Shown here: positions 1 to 5,041 of the stretch, one piece after another | Layout of the letters: each line of letters starts with the position of its first letter | Position numbering within the stretch: the stretch's first letter is position 1 | Source of the DNA: JBBSDV01 sp038240335 | Lineage (GTDB): Bacteria; Chloroflexota; Dehalococcoidia; DSTF01; JACRBR01 | Length of the DNA: 8,228 bases | Direction of reading: 5' to 3' | Assembly (NCBI GenBank): GCA_038240335.1 | Contig: JBBSDV010000150.1 | Coordinates: forward strand, 1-8,228 | Program-made: the position numbers and the translations under genes | Notes under the pieces: generated by a model | The model's database searches: none | Seen by the model: only the letters and a program-made list of their open reading frames with translations | Told to the model about the DNA's origin: nothing

Positions 1-792
1 AGCCTGCTTGTCTGCCTGCTCGCCCAGTGGCGCGGACGTGTGGCCCCGAGCTTCGTGAAGTTTGCCGCCGCGATGGTCAGCGTCGCTGCGGCGATCGTTG
101 TGCTCAACACGCTCGTCCTCGACCCAAAGTCAGCGATCGGCGGCTACCGTCTCGACGACGCGCTCCTTACGTGGGTGAAGGCCGGCACGATCGCTTTCCT
201 TGTGGCGAGCCTGCCCTACAACTGGTTCGTGCAGCGTGAGGATGCCCGCAACGCCCTGCGCGCCGGTGCCGTGGCGGCCGTCGTCGGCCTCGCGCTCGTC
301 GGCGTCGTCTCCTACTACGTAAGCCTGCCGACGTGGGGCTTCGCGGGCGCGCTGCTCAGCATCGCTGCGGGCACGGTCGCGGTCGGCGCCGTCGTTCTCG
401 CGATGACGCTCGGCCATTGGTACCTCGTCACCCCGCGCCTCCCCCGAGAGCCGCTCGAGGAGCTGACGTTGCTGCTCGTCGCCGCCGTCGTGCTGCAGGC
501 GCTGCTGCTCGTCGTCAATGTGCTGATTCCGGCGCGCGAGGTGCCATCGGCCACCGCCTTCCTCGGCTCGAACTCGCTCGGCACGAACCCCGCGTTCTGG
601 CTGCGGATCGCCATCGGCCTGCTGTTTCCGGCCGCGCTCGGTTACATGTCGTACGTGTCGAGCCGTGGCTATCCGGCGAACGAGAATGCCATGATGTCAG
701 CGACCGGCCTGCTGTACATCGCCGTCGGCGCGGTGCTCGTCGGCGAGGTGCTCGCGCGCGGTCTGATGTTCCTCACCGGCGTCCCCGTCTGA
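1..792 (+). CDS. Polytopic membrane protein of unknown function (5' end outside window)
   Basis: The frame is open from base 1 and reads through to TGA at 790-792, so the true start is probably upstream. A GTG at 40 is the first possible start inside the window but has no convincing ribosome site. Counting from that GTG, I see about seven hydrophobic segments, near residues 8-26, 45-62, 75-95, 100-123, 140-163, 185-205 and 217-237. A motif GHWYLVTP (His126) lies at the end of the fourth, and the last helix carries GEVLAR. Buried His, Arg and Glu residues recall quinone- or haem-handling membrane anchors such as the NrfD/DmsC type, but this is only a resemblance and I do not recognise the family. 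The protein would sit in the cytoplasmic membrane. The histidine-phosphatase gene begins 5 bp after its stop, so the two are probably co-transcribed. Confidence 0.75.
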   Translation, partial: SLLVCLLAQWRGRVAPSFVKFAAAMVSVAAAIVVLNTLVLDPKSAIGGYRLDDALLTWVKAGTIAFLVASLPYNWFVQREDARNALRAGAVAAVVGLALVGVVSYYVSLPTWGFAGALLSIAAGTVAVGAVVLAMTLGHWYLVTPRLPREPLEELTLLLVAAVVLQALLLVVNVLIPAREVPSATAFLGSNSLGTNPAFWLRIAIGLLFPAALGYMSYVSSRGYPANENAMMSATGLLYIAVGAVLVGEVLARGLMFLTGVPV

Positions 793-797
793 CGGCG

Positions 798-1361
798 ATG
801 CGACTCCTGCACCTCCTCCGCCATGCATCGCCGATCATCCAGCCGAATATGCCAGCGACCGACTGGAAGCTCTCCGATCGCGGCATCGAGGAAGCGCGCG
901 CGCTCGGCGAGATCGCGGCGACGTGGAACCTTCGTTGCCTCTACAGCAGCGCCGAGGGGAAGGCGCAGGCGACGGCGCTGCTCATCGGCGAAGCCGTCGG
1001 CCAGCCGGTCCGCGTCGTCGACGGCTTCGAGGAGCTACGGTTCGACCACTGGATCGGCAACTCCGACGAGTTCGCCGATGCCGTCCGTCAGATCATCGAG
1101 CATCCCGACATGAGCTTTCGCGGCGCGGAGCGCGCGCAGTCGGCGGCCGCGCGATTCCAGCGCGGCGTCGACATCATCGAGCAGGATCAGTTCCCCGCCG
1201 CCGTCGTCTCGCACGGTCGCATCCTGACAGCCTGGCTCGCCGAGCGCCTCGCTCTCGAAGACCCGTGGTCGTTGTGGCGCGCGATGCCCATGTCCGGCTG
1301 GTCCTGCCTCGATCTCGATTCCGCCGCGCCCGCGTTGCTCCGACCGTTCGACGCAACCTAG
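798..1361 (+). CDS. Histidine phosphatase family protein (phosphoglycerate mutase-like)
   Basis: This 187-aa protein starts at ATG 798 with MRLLHLLRHASP, the N-terminal RH signature of the branch-2H phosphatase superfamily (Arg8, His9, the phospho-accepting histidine). The second half of the active site is visible as Glu79 in FEELRFDHW and His139 in VSHGRIL. The usual SSxxxRAxQTA segment reads SSAEGKAQATA (residues 50-60), with Lys55 where an arginine is common. The length fits small cytosolic members such as SixA- or CobC-like proteins. The substrate cannot be told from sequence: candidates include phosphosugars, phosphohistidine proteins or cobalamin intermediates. It lies 5 bp downstream of the membrane protein gene, and convergent nfeD follows 26 bp after its stop. 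No obvious Shine-Dalgarno precedes it, so translation may depend on the upstream gene. Confidence 0.88.
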   Translation: MRLLHLLRHASPIIQPNMPATDWKLSDRGIEEARALGEIAATWNLRCLYSSAEGKAQATALLIGEAVGQPVRVVDGFEELRFDHWIGNSDEFADAVRQIIEHPDMSFRGAERAQSAAARFQRGVDIIEQDQFPAAVVSHGRILTAWLAERLALEDPWSLWRAMPMSGWSCLDLDSAAPALLRPFDAT

Positions 1362-1367
1362 TGCAGC

Positions 1368-1387
1368 GCGTCGGCGATCGCCGGCGC
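1368..1387. terminator. Hairpin between convergent stop codons, likely bidirectional terminator
   Basis: The 26-nt gap between the two convergent stop codons contains GCGTCGGC-GATC-GCCGGCGC, an 8-bp stem with one T/G mismatch (a wobble in RNA) and a GATC tetraloop. It ends directly against the nfeD stop. The symmetry lets it form from either strand. No T-tract follows on either side, so classical Rho-independent function is unproven, although GC-rich bacteria often use hairpins without a U-tract. Confidence 0.45.
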
Positions 1388-2776
1388 CTAGGACACGACG
1401 CGCCGGACCGTCAGCGTTAAACCCTTCACAGAACTGATCGTGACGACCTCGCCGCGCCGCACCGGCCCGTTCTCCGCGCGCGCCTTCCAGCGCTCCCCCT
1501 CGACGAAGACGTACCCCTCCGGATCCAGGTCGGATCGCGCGATCGCCCGATTGCCGACCATCGCCAGCGTGCCGACGGCCGCCGGAAGGCGTCGCGTCCG
1601 CCAGATCAGCGACGCGAGCATTGCGAAGATGCTGGCACACACGACTCCCATCAAGACGACGAGCCAGCGAGAAACCTGGAAGTCCGGATTGCTCGATGAC
1701 GTAAGCAACAGTCCTCCGGCGACCAGCGAAATCGCGCCGCCGATGCCGAGCGCACCGATGCCGCCGACATAGAACTCCGCGGCAAACAGCGCGAATGCCA
1801 GCAGCACCAGCGCCACACCCGCCCAGTTGACCGGCAGCGTGCCCAGCACAAGGAACGCCAGGATCAGCGAGATCGCGCCGAACACGCCCGGCGCAAAGAC
1901 GCCCGGATGGATCACCTCGACGAGGAGCCCGAGGCCGCCGAGCGTCAGCAGCAGGAACGCGATGTTGGGGTCGCTGATCACCAGCAGGAATCGCTCGAGC
2001 AGCGTCATGCTGTTCGATACGCGCGGTGCGTTACCGAGCGCGGCAAGCGTCACGGGTTGGCCATTGACCATCACCGTGCGCCCCTCCGCTTGCCGCAGCA
2101 ACGAGTCTATGTCCTCCGCTTGGTAATCGACGATGTGCTTCGACACGGCCTCGCTCGCCGGCGCCGAGACGCTGTCGCGAACCGCCTGCTCAGCCCAATC
2201 GGCGTTGCGGCCGCGCGTCTCCGCGACGCTGCGCGCGTATGCAGCCGCGTTGTTCTCGACCTTCACGCCGAGCGTGCCGCCGATGTCGCCGCCGCTCGAG
2301 TCGATGGGATGCGCCGCGCCGATGCTCGTTCCGGGCGCCGTCGCCGCGACGTGCGCCGCCATCGTGATGAAGGTGCCCGCCGATGCCGCTTTGCCGCCGC
2401 TCGGCGCCACCCAGACGATGACCGGCACCTTGGCCGCCTGGATCCGTTGCACGATGTGTTCCATCGACGACGACAGACCGCCCGGCGTATCGAGCTTGAT
2501 GACGACCGCCTTGGCGTCGGTGCGCTCGGCCTCGTCGACGCCGCGATCGACGTAGCGCTCCATCACCGGCCCGACTTCCGAGTTCGCCGTCAGCACCTGC
2601 ACGGCGCCGCGCTCGTGGATGCTCGGTGCACACGAGATCGCGAGCCCCCCGAGCATCACCGCCGCGATCAGCCCTAGCCGAAATGACCTCGCTCGCGCCT
2701 GCCGCAAGCGTGCCGGCACGCGAGATCGCATTGCGTAGCAGGGGCTCTTTCGACCGTCGTTCGTTGCGATTGTCAT
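1388..2776 (-). CDS. nfeD: NfeD family membrane-bound serine protease (ClpP-like, long form)
   Basis: This 462-aa protein has the full long-form NfeD architecture. An N-terminal basic stretch and hydrophobic segment (about 34-48) end in LAISC, where Cys49 could be a lipoprotein cysteine or the segment a signal anchor. Residues about 55-235 form a ClpP-class protease domain. Ser132 in AASAG is the likely nucleophile and Lys172 in VKVENN the likely general base, by analogy with the Ser-Lys dyad of archaeal NfeD homologues. RGRNADWAEQAV (188-199) is family-typical. About four to five transmembrane helices follow (262-390), then an OB-fold NfeD domain (about 397-462). NfeD proteases are thought to cut stomatin-like partners and act in membrane quality control, but no stomatin gene is visible next to it. 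The ATG at 2776 has GGCGG 5 nt upstream. A start at 2731 (residue 16) would give a more ordinary signal sequence and is possible. Confidence 0.93.
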   Translation of the reverse strand: MTIATNDGRKSPCYAMRSRVPARLRQARARSFRLGLIAAVMLGGLAISCAPSIHERGAVQVLTANSEVGPVMERYVDRGVDEAERTDAKAVVIKLDTPGGLSSSMEHIVQRIQAAKVPVIVWVAPSGGKAASAGTFITMAAHVAATAPGTSIGAAHPIDSSGGDIGGTLGVKVENNAAAYARSVAETRGRNADWAEQAVRDSVSAPASEAVSKHIVDYQAEDIDSLLRQAEGRTVMVNGQPVTLAALGNAPRVSNSMTLLERFLLVISDPNIAFLLLTLGGLGLLVEVIHPGVFAPGVFGAISLILAFLVLGTLPVNWAGVALVLLAFALFAAEFYVGGIGALGIGGAISLVAGGLLLTSSSNPDFQVSRWLVVLMGVVCASIFAMLASLIWRTRRLPAAVGTLAMVGNRAIARSDLDPEGYVFVEGERWKARAENGPVRRGEVVTISSVKGLTLTVRRVVS

Positions 2777-2819
2777 AACTGCCGCCTACGACAGTATGCC
2801 ACCGGCGGTACGCTGCGGC
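2764..2819. promoter_or_regulatory. Short divergent promoter region between nfeD and the methyltransferase gene
   Basis: Only 43 bp separate the two proposed starts. On the plus strand TTGCGA (2764-2769), a 17-nt spacer and TACGAC (2787-2792) make a weak sigma-70-like promoter about 28 nt ahead of the methyltransferase ATG, with its -35 element inside the nfeD 5' end. On the minus strand CATACT (complement of 2793-2798) is a possible -10 for nfeD, which would give a very short leader. The matches are modest, and both promoters are inferred mainly from the divergent layout. Confidence 0.3.
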
Positions 2820-3452
2820 ATGAACGTCGACAAGAAGGCGCTCGTCGCCGCCGGGTACGACCGGATCACCGAGAGCTACCTACGCCTTGTGGCGTCCGGG
2901 GGTCCGCGCGTCCGTGACAAATACCTCGCCATCATCGCCGATCGTGTGGCGACCGGTGCGCGCATCCTCGAGCTCGGCTGTGGCGCCGGCGAGCCGATGA
3001 CGCGGCGGCTCTCGGAACGCTACGACGTCGTCGGCCTCGATATTTCGGCGAACCAGCTCGCCCTCGCCCGCAAAAACGCGCCCCGCGCTCGCCTGCTTCG
3101 CGGCGATATGGTGCGCCTGCCCTCCATCAACGCAACCTTCGACGCCGTGACCGCCTTTTACTCGACGACCCATGTCCCGCGCGTCGAGCACCCCTCTCTG
3201 CTCGCCGAGATCCACCGCGTCCTCCGCCCGAACGCGCTCGTCGTCCTGACGATGGGTGGCAGCGACAATCCGGACGGCTACGAGGCAGACTGGCTTGGCG
3301 CACCCATGTTCTTCAGCCACTATGACGGCGACACGAATGCCGCACTTGTCCGCGCCGCCGGCTTCGAAATCGTCTCGAGCGAAGACGAAACGGAGGATGA
3401 ATACGGCGTCCCCGTCACCTTCCGCTGGCTCGTCGCCCAGCGCTTCGATTGA
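2820..3452 (+). CDS. Class I SAM-dependent methyltransferase
   Basis: The 210-aa protein has the Rossmann-type SAM-binding fold. Motif I is ILELGCGAG (49-57). The acidic residue that holds the SAM ribose is probably Asp74 in VGLDIS. Asp96 in LLRGDM lies at the adenine-binding position, and FDAVTAFYSTTHV (107-119) with LAEIHRVLRPNALVVLT (128-144) is the usual post-II/post-III region. The family fits Methyltransf_11/25, small cytosolic enzymes whose acceptor cannot be predicted. The C-terminal part (about 155-210) may form the acceptor site. I chose ATG 2820 because homologous proteins tend to open with a short stretch like this before the AGYDRI segment. An in-frame ATG at 2796 would add eight residues but lies in the presumed promoter and has no ribosome site. 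The gene stands alone: it is divergent from nfeD and separated from hisZ by about 340 bp. Confidence 0.9.
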   Translation: MNVDKKALVAAGYDRITESYLRLVASGGPRVRDKYLAIIADRVATGARILELGCGAGEPMTRRLSERYDVVGLDISANQLALARKNAPRARLLRGDMVRLPSINATFDAVTAFYSTTHVPRVEHPSLLAEIHRVLRPNALVVLTMGGSDNPDGYEADWLGAPMFFSHYDGDTNAALVRAAGFEIVSSEDETEDEYGVPVTFRWLVAQRFD

Positions 3453-3457
3453 AGCGC
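3440..3457 (+). terminator. Hairpin spanning the methyltransferase stop codon
   Basis: GCGCTTC-GATT-GAAGCGC is a perfect 7-bp inverted repeat with a 4-nt loop. The TGA stop (3450-3452) lies across the loop and 3' arm. There is no T-run after it, so termination is plausible but not certain. A second, weaker hairpin (TCGGG-GGAGA-CCCGA, 3515-3529) lies about 60 nt downstream and could add to it. Confidence 0.35.
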
Positions 3458-3686
3458 AGCCACCCGAGTTAAAGCGCAACGACAACCACCTACGGTCACG
3501 CGGACACGCGCCCGTCGGGGGAGACCCGATCGCCCTCACCTAGCGGGTAGGGCCTTGATCCGAGGGCCTGGACGTTAGTCATTCAGATAGGCTGTCATTC
3601 ATAGCGCGAGCGAAGAATCTTGTCCGAGACGTCCACGCACCCGCTCGTGGCAGCGCCTCCCATCTCCCACCACCGACATCTGACCT

Positions 3687-3736
3687 CCGCTTCCCTCTCC
3701 CGCTTCCCCTTCGCGCCTTCGGCTTCCCGCTTCCCG
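3687..3736. repeat. Pyrimidine-rich tract with repeated CGCTTCCC units
   Basis: CCGCTTCCC occurs at 3687-3695, 3700-3708 and 3727-3735, with a related GGCTTCCC at 3721-3728. Nearly all the bases between are C or T, so the opposite strand is purine-rich with repeated GGGAAG. The spacing is irregular (13, about 21 and 6 nt), so this is a degenerate simple repeat rather than an exact tandem array. It lies just upstream of the hisZ -10 element. Confidence 0.5.
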
Positions 3737-3747
3737 CCGCCGTCCGA

Positions 3748-3753
3748 TAGAAT
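3748..3753 (+). promoter_or_regulatory. Probable -10 element (TAGAAT) of the his operon promoter
   Basis: TAGAAT matches five of six positions of the TATAAT consensus and stands out in a GC-rich background. Transcription would start near 3759-3761, about 33-35 nt before the hisZ ATG and exactly at the 5' arm of the inverted repeat at 3759-3784. No good -35 box is present at the right distance because the preceding DNA is the C/T-rich tract, so an activator or an atypical -35 may be involved. Confidence 0.45.
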
Positions 3754-3758
3754 GCGGC

Positions 3759-3784
3759 ATCCCTGCCCCGAATCGGGCGGGGAT
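3759..3784 (+). promoter_or_regulatory. 10-bp inverted repeat upstream of hisZ: mRNA 5' hairpin or operator
   Basis: ATCCCTGCCC (3759-3768) pairs with GGGCGGGGAT (3775-3784) through ten base pairs, one of them a G/U wobble, around the loop CGAATC. The only Shine-Dalgarno-like G-run before hisZ (GGCGGGGA, 3776-3783) is part of the 3' arm, so folding would hide it. The 5' arm starts about where transcription from the TAGAAT element should begin. It could be a translation-control hairpin at the extreme 5' end of the his mRNA, or a DNA palindrome bound by a repressor near the start site. The pairing is read directly from the sequence and the role is inferred. Confidence 0.5.
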
Positions 3785-3793
3785 TCATCGCTT

Positions 3794-5041
3794 ATGAGCA
3801 CATCAATGCCCGAAACGGCCGAAAGCCAGCGCTCCCGCGGCATGCGCGACCTCCTCCCCGACGAGATGGAGCGGTTGCGCGTGATCGAGGACGCGTTCGC
3901 CTCGACCTGCCTGGCGTGGGGGTATCGCGAGACCCGCACGCCCGTGATCGAGCCGCTCCACCTGTTCACCTCCGCAGGCACGCTCTCGCCCCGCACCCTC
4001 GATCGCGTCTATTCCTTCCTCGATTGGGACGGGTGGAGCGGCGAGCGCGTCGTTCTCCGCCCCGACTCGACGATTCCGGTCGCCCGGCTCTATGCCGAGT
4101 CGCTCGACGGTGGCCGCATCGCGAAGCTGTTCTACAGCCAGAACGTCTTTCGCTTCACCGATGACGGATCGTCGCGGGAGGAGTGGCAGTGCGGCGTCGA
4201 GCTGATCGGCGACACCGGCCGTCGCGGCGATGTCGAGCTCGTTTCGCTGGCGCTCGAGTCGCTAGCACCGCTCGCGCTTCCGAACATCGCCGTGCGACTA
4301 TCGCACGCCGGCCTCGTGCGGGCCGTCCTCGCCGCCGCCGGCCTCGCCGACGACGAGCAGTCCGCCGCGTACGATCGCCTGCTCGACGGCGACATGAGCG
4401 TCGTCGACGAGGTCGAATCGCGCCTGCCGCAGCTCAACGCGCCTCTCCGCATGCTCTTTGACATCGATGGCGCGGGCAGCGGCTACATCGCGAACCTTCG
4501 CGGTGCGCTAGCCGCGTCCATCCCCGGGCTCGCGCCCGCGCTCGATGACCTCGCCTTCGTCGTCGCCGCGCTTGAGGCCCGCGGCATTGCACCCGTCATC
4601 AACGCCGTGCTCGCGCGTAGCTTCGAGTACTACTCCGGGCTCGTCGTGCGCATCGAGTGCAACGGCCAGCGCGTCGCCACCGGCGGCCGTTACGACGAGC
4701 TCGTCGGCCTCGTCGGCGGCAAACCTGTGCCTGCCTCCGGATTTGCCCTGTACCTGACGCCGCTCATGGCGTTGCTCCCTCCTGCGCGTCCGGCGAACGA
4801 AACACGTGTCGTCGTCCAATCCGAAGGCGATGACGCCACCGTCCTCGCGTCCATGTACGAGACAGCCGCGCGCCTGCGCCGCGGCGGGCTCGCCGTCGAG
4901 GCGATCGAAGGCATGCACTCAATTCCCACGCACCGCCTGACATGCCGCGCCACATCGCCGCGCTTCACGCTCACGTCGCGAGCCTCAACCGAATCCTACG
5001 AACAGATCGACGACGTGCTGCTTTCGATCGACCGCGACTGA
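3794..5041 (+). CDS. hisZ: ATP phosphoribosyltransferase regulatory subunit HisZ
   Basis: This 415-aa protein resembles the catalytic core of histidyl-tRNA synthetase, as HisZ does, but does not look like a working synthetase. GMRDLLPDEMERLR (16-29) is the N-terminal signature. LRPDSTIPVAR (88-98) replaces the motif-2 region. FYSQNVFRF (113-121) is followed by EEWQCGVELIGDTG (129-142), the HisZ pattern rather than the synthetase form. SFEYYSGLVVRIE (276-288) and GGRYDELVGLVGG (297-309) are the histidine-site and motif-3 segments, so histidine sensing is plausible. Residues 336-415 are a poorly conserved tail that may be a remnant of the anticodon-binding domain. HisZ assembles with short HisG to allow catalysis and histidine feedback inhibition. 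ATG 3794 is chosen because the family similarity starts just after it. ATG 3806 is an alternative. The stop overlaps the hisG start (TGATG), indicating translational coupling. Confidence 0.92.
   Translation: MSTSMPETAESQRSRGMRDLLPDEMERLRVIEDAFASTCLAWGYRETRTPVIEPLHLFTSAGTLSPRTLDRVYSFLDWDGWSGERVVLRPDSTIPVARLYAESLDGGRIAKLFYSQNVFRFTDDGSSREEWQCGVELIGDTGRRGDVELVSLALESLAPLALPNIAVRLSHAGLVRAVLAAAGLADDEQSAAYDRLLDGDMSVVDEVESRLPQLNAPLRMLFDIDGAGSGYIANLRGALAASIPGLAPALDDLAFVVAALEARGIAPVINAVLARSFEYYSGLVVRIECNGQRVATGGRYDELVGLVGGKPVPASGFALYLTPLMALLPPARPANETRVVVQSEGDDATVLASMYETAARLRRGGLAVEAIEGMHSIPTHRLTCRATSPRFTLTSRASTESYEQIDDVLLSIDRD

Larger units (their letters stand above)
3453..3793. other. Gene-poor intergenic region upstream of the his operon
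   Basis: I find no convincing gene in these 341 bases. The hisZ reading frame is open back to 3620 but codes for low-complexity Ser/Pro/His sequence unlike HisZ and is best seen as leader. From left to right the region holds: a second AAGCGCA (3472-3478, first at 3452-3458); a weak hairpin (3515-3529); two AGGGCCT direct repeats (3549-3555, 3563-3569); two GTCATTCA direct repeats (3578-3585, 3594-3601); a long-range inverted repeat pairing 3605-3612 with 3642-3649; a pyrimidine-rich tract (about 3656-3743); a -10 element; and a strong hairpin next to the hisZ start. The layout suggests regulation of the his operon, but no known riboswitch or T-box consensus is recognisable. Confidence 0.6.

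Noticed and set aside
333..797. In-frame upstream extension of the histidine phosphatase frame into the membrane protein gene
   Set aside because: The extension codes for Arg/Ala-rich sequence with no homology and lies inside another gene. The family signature begins precisely at ATG 798.
3515..3529. Small hairpin TCGGG-GGAGA-CCCGA as a terminator
   Set aside because: A five- to six-pair stem without a T-tract in GC-rich DNA is weak evidence on its own. It is mentioned only as a possible aid to the stronger hairpin at 3440-3457.
3642..3657. T-box-like sequence (TGGCAGCGCC) upstream of the histidine genes
   Set aside because: Only a partial resemblance to the conserved T-box TGGNACCGCG. No stem I, specifier loop or terminator/antiterminator pair could be laid out around it.
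3620..3793. Upstream extension of hisZ by 58 codons
   Set aside because: The translated segment is low-complexity Ser/Pro/His/Arg sequence. It starts upstream of the best promoter and has no match to the HisZ N-terminus.
4942..5040. Earlier start for hisG overlapping hisZ
   Set aside because: The extra 33 residues show no HisG similarity, whereas ATG 5041 gives the expected N-terminus and a TGATG coupling with hisZ.
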